From Fusarium oxysporum f. sp. lycopersici 4287 (Eukaryota > Ascomycota > Sordariomycetes > Hypocreales > Nectriaceae): a stretch of DNA of 64,000 nucleotides. The stretch is taken from contig NC_030990.1 of NCBI RefSeq assembly GCF_000149955.1, positions 4,763,482 to 4,827,481 of the forward strand, in the 5' to 3' direction. The translations under genes were made by a program, and so were the position numbers. Below are positions 1 through 8,845 of the stretch, one piece after another. The notes beneath the pieces are model-generated. The model was given only the letters and a program-made list of their open reading frames with translations, did no database searches and was not told the origin of the DNA. The first letter of the stretch is position 1; every line of letters begins with the position of its first letter.

Positions 1-576
1 GCCGATGATTCCCACGCGCTTGCCGGCGACCATGTCACGGTGGCTAATATCGGTTGGCCACCGTGACGTGTGAAACGCCTGGCCGCCAAAGTTCTGGATG
101 CCGGGGATAGCAGGCAGGGTAGGGTTCGAGAGGAAACCAAGGCACGAGACGAAGAATCTGGCCGAGTACGAGCGGCCAGTCTCGTCGACAAAAATCCATC
201 GACGGGATTCATCGTCAGACCAGCGGGCAGAGACGATGCGGGTGTTGAGCTGGATGTCGCGGCGCAGGTCAAGGCGATCGGCGACAAAGTTGATATAGGC
301 GAGCGTGTCTGGCTGGGCCGAGAAGCGTTCCTTCCAGTGCCATTCGTCGAGCAGCTTCTGGTCAAAGGAGAAGGTATATGAAAGTGACTCAGAATCGAAG
401 CGGGCGCCTGGGTAGCGGTTCCAATACCAAGTGCCGCCTACCGACGGCGCCGAATCCAGCACGCGGATACGCCAGTCGGGGAACTTGGTCCTGATGCTAT
501 GGAGGGCGCAGATCCCAGACATCCCAGCGCCTACAATGAGGACATCGTATGTCTCGTCTATTGTGTCGGAAGGCAT
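1..576 (-). CDS. Baeyer-Villiger monooxygenase, N-terminal part (runs off window)
   Basis: The reading frame is open from an ATG at 574-576 to the window edge, giving 192 residues. It has an N-terminal FAD-binding Rossmann motif (GAGMSG, residues about 16-21), the GTWYWNRYPGARFDSES block typical of cyclohexanone-monooxygenase relatives, and the Baeyer-Villiger fingerprint FxGxxxHxxxW seen as FGGQAFHTSRWP at about residues 167-178. The second (NADPH) Rossmann motif begins right at the edge (VGIIG). Such enzymes use FAD, NADPH and O2 to turn ketones into esters or lactones. The gene is divergent from the SDR at 1126, with 549 bp between them, so the two could form an alcohol-to-ketone-to-ester pair. 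The family call is firm; the substrate is unknown. The C-terminal two thirds lie outside the window. Confidence 0.88.
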   Translation of the reverse strand, partial: MPSDTIDETYDVLIVGAGMSGICALHSIRTKFPDWRIRVLDSAPSVGGTWYWNRYPGARFDSESLSYTFSFDQKLLDEWHWKERFSAQPDTLAYINFVADRLDLRRDIQLNTRIVSARWSDDESRRWIFVDETGRSYSARFFVSCLGFLSNPTLPAIPGIQNFGGQAFHTSRWPTDISHRDMVAGKRVGIIG

Positions 577-1125
577 CTTTTATTGTTTGTGTATGCCTCT
601 AGGGGAGGAAGAGAAGAGTCAGAATAATAGATAGATGTTTTTGACTACAACGATCGTGATTCAGGACTAATTCATGCACGTATAAGTATGCCATGGCGGG
701 CGCTGCTACCTTAAAATCAATCTGTTGTCAACTTGGTGATCGCCCTAGGGGCCGAAACCGGGGATGCAACTGAAAGCATTACCAAAGGCCGCCGCGCCAT
801 CTTGGTCTGCTACTGAATTGTGTGACGCCACTGTCATAAAGGCCTAAACGGGTTAGGTGTCGGAGTCGGCGCCGAAACCGATGCCGAGACAGAGCTAACG
901 TGGCCGATCCCGATCGGGCCGCCACGGGGCCCACTTCCGGGGCATCTCCCAAGACTGTTGGTCGCGGACCGAGACCAGCAATCTCAGCATCTTTCCCCGA
1001 TCGTCAGTACAGGGGGTGTTTGTCTACAACATACGACTTTTTAAAGCTTTAGCAAGCCCAACAGAATCATGATAATGTATGTCACTCGCCCCTAATCTTA
1101 CTACGATTATCATAAACACAATATT
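577..1125. promoter_or_regulatory. Divergent promoter between BVMO and SDR, with repeated CCGAAACCG motif
   Basis: This 549-bp gap separates two divergent start codons and holds no gene. The decamer GCCGAAACCG occurs twice on the same strand, at 751-760 and 871-880, and several CGG triplets cluster around the second copy (CGGAGTCGG just upstream). Repeated CGG/CCG triplets are the usual target type of fungal Zn2Cys6 regulators. That they act here is inference. Confidence 0.4.
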
Positions 1126-2099
1126 ATGGCTTCATTCGATAACAAAGTGGTAGGTATTGTGCTGCTGCTGTCCCGATACCAAGCTAATTACCCTTGTTTC
1201 AACCCAAACAGATTGCCATCACAGGCGCGGCTAGTGGTATGGGCCTTGCCACCGCCAAGCTACTCGCATCCCGCGGTGCCTCGCTCTCCTTGGCCGATCT
1301 AAATGAGGTTGCGTTGCAGAAGCTTATCTCAACCTTGCCAGGCGGTGTTGTAAAACACCTCGGCGTAGCTGTCGATGTCCGCGACGCAGCCTCCGTTGAG
1401 GCGTGGATTGACAAGACTGTCGAAAAGTTTGGTAAACTCGATGGCGCCGTCAACATGGCTGGTGTGCTTGGCCCCTCTCACACTTCTATTTTGGACACTA
1501 CCGAGAAGGATCTCAACTTTGTCATGTCGGTCAATGTCAACGGCGTTTTCAATTGCCTCAAGCCGCAGATCAAAGCTCTCAAGCAAGGTGGTGCTATCGT
1601 GAGTCATATATTAAATTATGTGTTCTACATCTTCTCGAACCGCCTTACTAAACTCGTTTCACCTCAGGTCTCTGCAGCTAGTATCTCTGGCCAGGTGGGT
1701 CTCCCTTACAGCTCCATTTACTGTGCCAGTAAGGCTGCTGTCATCTCCCTTTCCACTGCCGCCGCCAAGGAGAATGGTCATCTTCGCATCAACTGTGTTG
1801 CTCCCGGTGAGTCCGATACATGCAAGCCTTGGAATGGGGTGGCTTTGGAGCTCGCGGCTAACTTGTGGTGCCTTACATCAGGTGTCGTCTATACCCCAAT
1901 GTCAGCGGATCACGACCCTAAGCGTGTAGAAAATGGCATGATGGCCAACGCTCAAAGGAAAATTGGCAGTGCCCACGAAGTAGCCTCGGTGATTGCATTT
2001 TTGCTGAGTCAGGATGCTAGCTTCGTCACTGGCGCAGTATACAACGTTGATGGCGGATGGATCACTTCGAGCAAGACTTCGGGTCATAGTAAGCTGTGA
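1126..2099 (+). CDS. Short-chain dehydrogenase/reductase (SDR)
   Basis: Four exons: 1126-1149, 1212-1598, 1668-1806 and 1882-2099. The introns (1150-1211, 1599-1667, 1807-1881) have GT-AG ends and restore one frame of 255 residues. The first exon encodes only MASFDNKV, so the start depends on the intron at 1150. Classical SDR landmarks are present: the nucleotide-binding TGAASGMG near the N-terminus, NMAG in place of the common NNAG, the catalytic YCASK (YxxxK) and the late PG...T segment. The length fits a single-domain NAD(P)H-dependent alcohol/ketone oxidoreductase. It is divergent from a Baeyer-Villiger monooxygenase, which suggests supply or removal of that enzyme's ketone. Remnants of a close relative lie at 3140-3325. 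Confidence 0.88.
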
Positions 2100-2287
2100 T
2101 AGCATAAGCTTAATGTATATATACCTCTGTCGCCTCGTCGTTGCTAAGTATGGATTGGCCTGATGTGAGATTTGAGGCCTAATCCCGCTGTATGTATATA
2201 AAGCTGATCTGATGGAAATAGAGCGCAAACAGAGGCGTCTTCTAGGCATTAATGGCTTTCTGGAGGTCAATTGTTAGCTTATATATT

Positions 2288-2524
2288 CTCAGATGCTAGA
2301 GAGCGCTAAGGTAAATCCTACCAGTGTCAATTCCTTATGGAAATCATCCTCATACTCACGACGTATAATCTTCTTTAGATCGTTGACGGCCGAGTACGCT
2401 AAGGATACATTATCGTTCTTGTCGATGACAGTAATATCCTGAAAGCCGGCCCTTGAAAGGTGCACGGTTGTAGATAGCCAGCACCGACAATCACGACGGA
2501 ATCGCTTTTTGAAATGGAGGCCAT
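2288..2524 (-). pseudogene. Relic of FAD-dependent amine/amino-acid oxidase (sarcosine oxidase / fructosyl-amine oxidase type)
   Basis: From an ATG at 2522-2524 the minus strand encodes MASISKSDSVVIVGAG, the usual DAO-family FAD-binding start. The frame is then lost. The continuation appears one frame over as LSTTVHLSRAGF, QDITVIDKND and later NDLKKIIRREYEDDF, which follow the normal order of this family (Rossmann fold, then the N-K-I-I-R stretch). About three residues are missing at the junction (normally VFG-LSTA). Coding similarity stops after HKELTL. Only about 75 residues of an expected 430 or more remain, so this is a frameshifted, truncated relic. Confidence 0.6.
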
Positions 2525-3746
2525 TGTGATGTGTGCGTATATGTGGTAAATCAAATAGAATGCAATAATATGGGAAAGGGAAATTCGGAGTTTCTTAGAA
2601 ATCTATTGGCCAGACCAAGACCATCAGTGCGATACGATTCGCAGGTCAATATTTGAGACGAAAGGTCTTATCTTTCAGAGCGGCGTTGAACTCCGTATGA
2701 ATGGGCACGCATGCGGAGAGTCGTTGGAGAGGCTGATATGGACGGGAATGCATAAGTGGTTTAGTCTGGCCTGACGCTGACGGCCCCGGTGGTCAGCTGG
2801 CAAAGACCGACACCGTGCTAGTAGGGATGGTGATCTCGGGGGAACTACCAAGTCTAGATGGCTAAGATAACCTTCAGATAAGCCGATTACCGAAGTACGG
2901 GGAGAGCTTCACCTCTATGTCGCATATTATCACGCTATTCTTCTTATCACACGTTTCGACACGAAACGGGGGTCTTCCACTAGCCTCGTAGGGTATTGGC
3001 CCACACTTCAGCCGTGGGACCGACATGGTTGCCTTGTCCCTACGCTCCCTGAGCTCTGGGTCCTTTTAACTATTCAGAATCATCACGCTCTACGTCAACC
3101 GCGATTAGTGTCAAAACACAGCCGTGTGCTCATCATCGGCGGCGGTACCTGAAAATGACGACACCGCGCGTTGAGAGCAGTTTCACGGTTGCAAGGCCCA
3201 TGCCGCTGGCCGCGCCAGTGCCTGCAATCTACTGTTGGGCATTTGGAGCAGATCCATATATGAGCAAGCAAATGATGCACTCACGATCTTGCCCTTTAAC
3301 TAGGACATTCCGAATGCTTGATTTGTGCTCTGATAGAAACTTATGATTACAATCAAAACTAGTATACTTGCCATTTTACGATCAGTACTAGCCTAAGATT
3401 GAGTACAAATCGAGGGTTTACCGGGGCGGTCGAAACGCGAACCTTATCGCGCTCTCATTCCCGGCGTCCTCGGGGAACTACGATCCCGAGTGGCTGGAAA
3501 CACAAGGGCTGGGTTAGACTCAAGTGTCGGACTTCGGACCGCCGGCCGATATGCACACCTGTGACTGATAAGGGTAACAAATCAAAGGTTATTTTTCTTT
3601 ACCCCGGATTCTCTCTCCGCAAGTAGGGACCTCCTTATTTCCTAAATAGTTTGGACCTGGTGCCTTCACTCGTGCTTTTTGTAAATCTTTATCTCCTAAC
3701 TCACAATCAACCTTCTTATACCTCGATTTCGCGATACAACTCGACG
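2525..3746. other. Intergenic stretch around the relics, upstream of the amino-acid permease
   Basis: Apart from the SDR relic at 3140-3325 I see no supportable gene here. Short open frames exist but lack recognisable motifs. The last several hundred bases should include the promoter and 5' UTR of the permease starting at 3747. Confidence 0.4.
3140..3325 (-). pseudogene. Relic of a second SDR gene (first exon, intron and N-terminus)
   Basis: On the minus strand a short LKGKI-coding piece is followed by a GTGAGT donor, an intron-like stretch ending in CAACAG, and then the frame IAGTGAASGMGLATVKLL plus STRG. This is the SDR cofactor motif and closely matches residues 9-30 of the intact SDR at 1126 (IAITGAASGMGLATAKLL). 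Similarity ends within a few codons after STRGVVIF, and a stop lies upstream in LKGKI. The conserved exon/intron layout argues for a truncated duplicate rather than chance. The intact gene lies on the opposite strand 1-2 kb away. Confidence 0.6.
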
Positions 3747-5771
3747 ATGAACACCGACTGCGGAAAGGACCATGGTGTAAAGCAGACCGAGTCTTGTGAG
3801 ACTGGAGTAATGCTCATGCCCGTAGAGTCAGTGGCCCAAGGCACCATTGTCCAGCCTCAGCAGCTCCAACGCCGACTGAACAACAGACAGATCCAACTCA
3901 TTGCGATTGGTAAGAATAAATTCTCGTTTATATCCTGCTGTGGCATGTACTGATTCTCTTCTCAATCCAGGCGGGTCAATCGGTACGGGGCTGTTCATTA
4001 GTATCGGCAGCGGACTGCACTCAGCAGGACCGGCGGGTCTTCTCCTGGCTTTCATATTCTACTGTTTCTTCGTTGGTCTGGTAAACAATGGAATGGCCGA
4101 GATGATGACCCAGCATCCCGTTGCTGGGGGCTTCATCTCTCTCGCTGGCCACTTTGTGGATGACGCCTTTGGCTTCGCCGCGGGATGGAACTTCTTCATT
4201 TACGAGGCCCTTGTCATCCCTTTTGAGATTAGTGCCTTGGCCATTGTAGTGCAATATTGGAGCCACGATGTTCCAGTCTGGACTATGTGTCTCGCATGTG
4301 TCATTCTCTACACACTCATCAACTGTTTGGTCGTCAACGCATATGGCGAAGCCGAGTTCTGGTTATCCAGTGGCAAGGTCATACTTGTCTTGGCTCTATT
4401 CCTTTTCACATTCATCACCATGGTCGGTGGAAATCCTCAGGGCGATGCCTACGGTTTCCGCAATTGGAATCATCCCGGAGCTTTCGAGGTAAGCTTCAGC
4501 ACTTTCTTTTCGGTGAACAGCTGCGGTCGAAGAAGCATTAGTTGACTTTGTCGTTCAGGAAGCACGTACTAGCGGATCTCTGGGTCGTTTTGAGGGTTTT
4601 CTCGCTGCACTCTGGGTTGCTTCGTTTTGCATAGTCGGTCCAGAGTATATTTCCCTTGTCGCCGCCGAGTCGAAGCATCCCCGAAAGTACATCAAAGCCG
4701 CATACAAAACCATCTATATCCGCTTTTTCCTGTTCTTCATCGGAAGTGCCATTGCAGTCGGCATCGTACTTCCATCTAACGACAAGACACTCACTGACAT
4801 CCTAATTGGCAATGGATCAGGTGGCAGTACTGCAGCGGCTTCGCCATACGTGATCGCTATGAAGAACATGGGAGTAGGTGATCCTCGCGCTGAAGAACAA
4901 GGACTTCACTGCACGCTCCAGTCGTGGCTGACAACGTTCATACAGATCAACGTTTTTCCACATATCGTCAACGCTCTGCTTATTACATCAATCTTCTCCG
5001 CTGGCAATACATACGTTTATTGCGCCTCACGAAGTTTGTATAGTCTGGCGCTTGAAGGCCGGGCACCTGCATTCTTTAAGACCTGTACCAAGCAGGGTGT
5101 ACCGATCTATGCTCTTGCCTTGACCATGGCGTTTGCATGCCTTGGGTTCCTCCAGCAAAGCAAGCAAGGGGCTCGAGTGCTCAGCGTTTTGGTTAATTTG
5201 GTAAGCCAGCAATCTAAGTGCCGTGCTCTGGGAGCATAAGGGGAGTGACTAACATTGAATACCCTAGGTTACTGGTGGGGCTTTCATTAACTATCTGGTC
5301 ATGTCGATTACTTATGTGTTTTACCACCGAGCCACAAAGGTACAAGGTATAGACCGTAAAAGTCTGCCTTACTATGGATGGGGTCAACCTTACTGTAAGT
5401 TCTAGAACCCGTACTAGAATATTTATGGAAGTGCATTAGCCACTAATACACGACACCTGACAGGCGGTTACGCTGCTAGCATGTTTTTCACTCTTGTTAT
5501 CGGCACGTTTGGATACACTTCATTCCGTCCTTTTAACGTTGAGGCGTTCTTCAGTTGTTACACAATGACCATTCTTTCTATCCTCCTTTACATCTTCTGG
5601 AAAGTTGTCAAGAGAACCTCTTTCCATGATCCGAAGGCTGTTGACTTGGTTTGGGAGACTCCACAAGTGGATGCCTACGAAGCTGAAACGACGGAAGAGT
5701 CACAAACCTTTTGGGTCGAAATGGGGCGCATGTTCATGTTCCGGAACTTCAGGCGAGCCGACAGGCAATGA
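3747..5771 (+). CDS. Amino-acid permease (APC superfamily, YAT/AAP type)
   Basis: Six exons (3747-3909, 3971-4488, 4559-4873, 4946-5200, 5268-5394, 5464-5771) give 561 residues. The protein begins with a soluble tail ending QLQRRLNNRQIQLIAIGG and then the family hallmark GGSIGTGLF. It continues with about 12 hydrophobic helices, GPEYISLVAAESKHPRK, and the late SIFSAGNTYVYCASRSLY and LEGRAP blocks, all in the order expected of proton-coupled fungal amino-acid permeases of the plasma membrane. The intron at 4874-4945 is 72 nt and has no in-frame stop. Removing it restores the usual spacing before the FPHIVNALLITSIFSAGNT block, so I treat it as an intron. Substrate specificity cannot be read from the sequence. 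Confidence 0.92.
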
Positions 5772-6592
5772 AGCAGATTCGTCCGGACTGAGCTCTTCCT
5801 TGAAGCTACATATGCAATGGCGAAGTTTGCATTTCTGCTTCCGCTATCTTCTGTACTTAATTGAACACGTTCAAATCGTAGTCTGGAAGTCTTGATCCAT
5901 ATTCATAGCGGTACCAAAGGCAAAACTGGAGCTGCCGAACGAATTTGGTAAAAGTCGATGTTCTTACACTAACTCTGTCGCTGTCTTCGCAGATTGGAGC
6001 CTGAGTCCGAGCTTCAGTCTGAGCTTCAGTCTGACTAGGGTGTGGGGAAAAAACGTATCTTGTATGATCATATATCTATTCTAGTAACCAGGAAATAAGC
6101 TATGCTTCATAATGCCCACGTCCATAACTCATGAAATTAGCTGGCGGCTACTGCAGAATGTTAATTAGCTCAGGAGAGCACAAAGCTTAAGTGGTTGTAG
6201 GGGATTTCTAAAGTGGGGTTAGCCTGCCACTAGATAGCCTTAAGCTACTTATTATATAAGCTATTATAAAAGGCCTTAATAAGTTTCCTTTTCTCTGGCC
6301 TAGATTTACCTCTCTAAGTAATTTCCCTTTTAGCTCCTTAAGTTACTCTAGCTTGGATTAGAGGAAGACTTTCTTTATAAGAGTATTAAAGAATGTATAT
6401 AAGTAATAAAATCTTATAATTAAAGGCTATTAGCCTAATATAGCCAGTATTATCCTTATAATATTAAGTATTTTTAATATCTATTATTATATTATAAAGC
6501 TTATTATAATTATCTTTCTTAATAGCTTTTTTAATTATATTAATTACATTATAGCCTTTTATTAAATAGGGTTTATTAAGATTAAATATGTA
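5772..6592. other. Permease 3' region grading into AT-rich relic DNA
   Basis: The first 450 bp are ordinary intergenic sequence. A short tandem repeat of GAGCTTCAGTCT lies near 6007-6035. From about 6230 to 6592 the sequence is strongly AT-rich, full of TTA/TAA runs and without open frames. It continues in kind beyond the transposon at 8456-8840, so the transposon inserted into one older AT-rich, probably RIP-mutated block. Confidence 0.6.
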
Positions 6593-6698
6593 ACGTGTAT
6601 GATAAGCGAGTGTCACAGATAAGCGAGTGTCACAAAAATCTCAACCTCTTGACTTTAAATCGCTTTAAAACCACCATAAACCATCTAATCAATTAAAA

Positions 6699-6899
6699 CT
6701 ACTCGCTATACTCTTCTCCTGGGGTCTCAATCACTACCCGACAGGTCCTTGCATTATGCCCGGCCTTGCCGCATACACCGCAACGCCGACCACCCGGGCG
6801 CTCCGACCTTCCTCGAGCACCATTTCTAGATGATTCGGCCACTACCTGCGCATCAACATCCATCTGATCAACTACTTGCGATGCTTCCTGTACTGTCAT
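6699..6899 (-). CDS. Detached C-terminal CCHC zinc-knuckle segment of the transposase
   Basis: A 66-residue frame immediately downstream of the transposase. It carries CGVCGKAGHNARTC (C-x2-C-x4-H-x4-C), a retroviral-type zinc knuckle that binds nucleic acid, after an acidic/Ser-rich linker. The corresponding frame in copy 2 (27087 to 26755) is fused to the transposase coiled C-terminus (RRHRAKRTRLQRRG then the knuckle). I therefore read this as the C-terminal part of the same protein, cut off by a one-base insertion in the A-run near 6925-6935, not as an independent gene. It would be made only by frameshifting or internal initiation. Confidence 0.65.
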   Translation of the reverse strand: MTVQEASQVVDQMDVDAQVVAESSRNGARGRSERPGGRRCGVCGKAGHNARTCRVVIETPGEEYSE

Positions 6900-6918
6900 C
6901 GCCCCTCCTTTCTGTAGT

Positions 6919-8355
6919 CTAGTCCTTTTTTGCCCTTCGGCGCCGGCTTAGTATCTTATTTGCTTGTTCAAGATCCTTTAACCTAGCCTCTACTAAGGCT
7001 AGCCGATGTAGAGCTGCCTTTGTTGCTTTAGTACTAGACTTTAAAGCTTCAATTATTGACTCTGGGGAGCTGCTTTTATGACTTCTGATTCGCCTTTCGA
7101 GGTATTCAGATTGAGATTGAGCCTCAGTTGCTGTCTTTGGGGTCTTTGAAACCCATGGGGTCGAAGGGTTAGCAGCCTCCCCGGGAGGCGTTGGAGTCCG
7201 TAGCTGCACATCAAGCTTTGAGATTACATTTTCCGGGTTAAGAGGAGCAAGACCAGCTCCTCTAAAACCTCCCCGGATATTGCTTTCAGTAAAAGTATCT
7301 TTAAATGCAGCATAAAAGGCAGAAAAGAACTCGGTCTTAGAAATATGGGTTATAGAGCATCTAATCAGATGCTCTATTTCTCGACCATAAGCCTGTTTTA
7401 GCGGCCCAAAGCACCCAACATCAAGGGGTTGGAGTAGGTGAGATGCATGAGCAGGCATACAGAGCGTGATAATCTTGTTCTCCTGGCAATATCTCTCGAA
7501 ATCGGCCGAGTGGTGGCTTTCGTGACCATCAAGGATCAGAAGACGATACCGAGCATTTAACCGTTTAGTTGTAGATCGATCAAAGTGCTTTAGCCACTCG
7601 AGACCCAGCTCGTTATTTGTCCATCCATTTTGGCTCGTTGCAATAACCCAATCGCCTGGGAGGTCGCATTCTCGGTACCAATTCGCAAGGTGATATTGGC
7701 CTGCACCAATGATAAACGGCGCGATCGATTGGCCTTCTGCGTTAATCGCCTGGATCACAGTAATCCATTCCCGGTTTCCAGGCTGCACTGATTTTGGTCT
7801 TGCTTGCCTTTCTGAACCGGTGACAACCATTCCGGCCATAATAACGCCCATCATAAAGCCAGTCTCATCAAAGTTCCAGATATCATCTGATCGGATACCA
7901 TACTTCGCGATTGTGTTCTGTACAAGCCTGAACCAGCCACGAATAATAGTCGGATCTTCGCATTTAGCTCTTTGATAGTCATATTTGCGAAATAAACGCG
8001 TCTTTAGCTCTGGTTGTCGCTTTATGAAGTTATGAGCCCAGCGCTTGCCAACAGGTGACGCGTCGCGGTCTATAAGCAGAGAATTGGCCATTTCTTCCAC
8101 AAAACGCAATCGCGAGGGAAATCCTCGCGAATCTAGGTCAAGGACGAATTGAACTATTATCTGTTCCTCTAGATCAGATAGTTTCCGTGAGTTTGGGATG
8201 GAATCGCGTCGTGAATGAATGCCATGTTGACGACGATGTAAGGTACGGTAATGGACTTTATAGATAGTTGCAGCGCGTCGGATACTTAATTTGGGGTCAT
8301 TTTGAAGGGCCTGAAGGGCAAGAAGAATTCTAGCTTCATCTGAGGGTTGTGACAT
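6919..8355 (-). CDS. Fot1/pogo-type DDE transposase (copy 1; C-terminus frameshifted)
   Basis: 478 residues. The N-terminus (RRAATIYKVHYRTLHRR) is a Psq-like helix-turn-helix, followed by a CENP-B-type DNA-binding region (GFPSRLRFVEEMANSLL...SPVGKRWAHNFIKR). The DDE catalytic domain has its first Asp in IWNFDETGF, the second in LLILDGHESHH and the third in LLQPLDVGCFGPLK. Thirty-five residues separate the second and third, the DD35D spacing of Fot1 relatives. The frame ends at RRRRAKKD. In the second copy (26637-28479) the same place reads straight on into a CCHC zinc knuckle. Here an A-run of six instead of five shifts the frame, leaving the knuckle in the separate frame at 6699-6899. The catalytic domain looks intact, so the enzyme may still be active. 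Confidence 0.9.
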   Translation of the reverse strand: MSQPSDEARILLALQALQNDPKLSIRRAATIYKVHYRTLHRRQHGIHSRRDSIPNSRKLSDLEEQIIVQFVLDLDSRGFPSRLRFVEEMANSLLIDRDASPVGKRWAHNFIKRQPELKTRLFRKYDYQRAKCEDPTIIRGWFRLVQNTIAKYGIRSDDIWNFDETGFMMGVIMAGMVVTGSERQARPKSVQPGNREWITVIQAINAEGQSIAPFIIGAGQYHLANWYRECDLPGDWVIATSQNGWTNNELGLEWLKHFDRSTTKRLNARYRLLILDGHESHHSADFERYCQENKIITLCMPAHASHLLQPLDVGCFGPLKQAYGREIEHLIRCSITHISKTEFFSAFYAAFKDTFTESNIRGGFRGAGLAPLNPENVISKLDVQLRTPTPPGEAANPSTPWVSKTPKTATEAQSQSEYLERRIRSHKSSSPESIIEALKSSTKATKAALHRLALVEARLKDLEQANKILSRRRRAKKD

Positions 8356-8455
8356 ATTTGGTGGTTGAGAAGTATCTGATCAAATGGACATGTTGTAAAT
8401 TGAGGGATCTTTGTGACACTCGCTTATCTGTGACACTCGCTTATCATACACGTTA

Positions 8456-8840
8456 TAGGCTTCGTCTAATAATAGATATTATAATAATATAGCTATTTTG
8501 TCTCTATAAGTATGGCTTCCCTTTTTATTAATTTATTTATCGTAATCTTATACTTCATAAGCTTATATTTTTAATATATCTTGAAGTCTTTTATAACTAG
8601 CTCTTCTAGCTTATTAAATTCCTAGTTTATATACTTAGGGTTAATTTATAGCTAGGCTTTATAACCTTTAGCTTATAATTTAATCTCCTAGATTTATAAA
8701 TTCTAATTATCAAGACTGTATAAGATTATTTAGGCCATTATACTTAAAAAGTTTTTCTTATAAATTATTATATTTAATAATTATTAAAAGAGATGTAAGA
8801 AAAAGTAATTAACCTAATTATAAAATAAGAAAAAGAATAT
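8456..8840. other. AT-rich relic DNA (right flank of transposon copy 1)
   Basis: Strongly AT-rich, with many TTATAA/TAATTA runs and stops in every frame. It is the continuation of the block at 6230-6592. It directly abuts, and probably truncates, the HET-domain pseudogene at 8846. No ancestral element can be recognised by eye. Confidence 0.55.
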
Positions 8841-8845
8841 ATGGA

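Larger units (their letters stand above)
6593..8453 (-). mobile_element. Fot1-like (pogo group, Tc1/mariner superfamily) transposon, copy 1
   Basis: The 1861-bp element is bounded by TA dinucleotides (6591-6592 and 8454-8455), the target duplication of Tc1/mariner elements. Its terminal inverted repeats are 44 bp and perfect, beginning ACGTGTATGATAAGCG. Each repeat contains a 17-bp unit, GATAAGCGAGTGTCACA, in tandem duplicate. It encodes one transposase on the minus strand plus a separated C-terminal zinc-knuckle frame. Base composition is normal, in contrast to the AT-rich DNA on both sides, so it arrived after that DNA decayed and has escaped RIP. Confidence 0.93.

Noticed and set aside
6925..6935. 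Classic A-AAA-AAG slippery heptamer as a programmed -1 frameshift site
   Set aside because: The sequence fits the heptamer, but a -1 shift leads to a stop within ten codons. The zinc-knuckle frame needs a +1 shift, so ordinary -1 frameshifting does not explain it.
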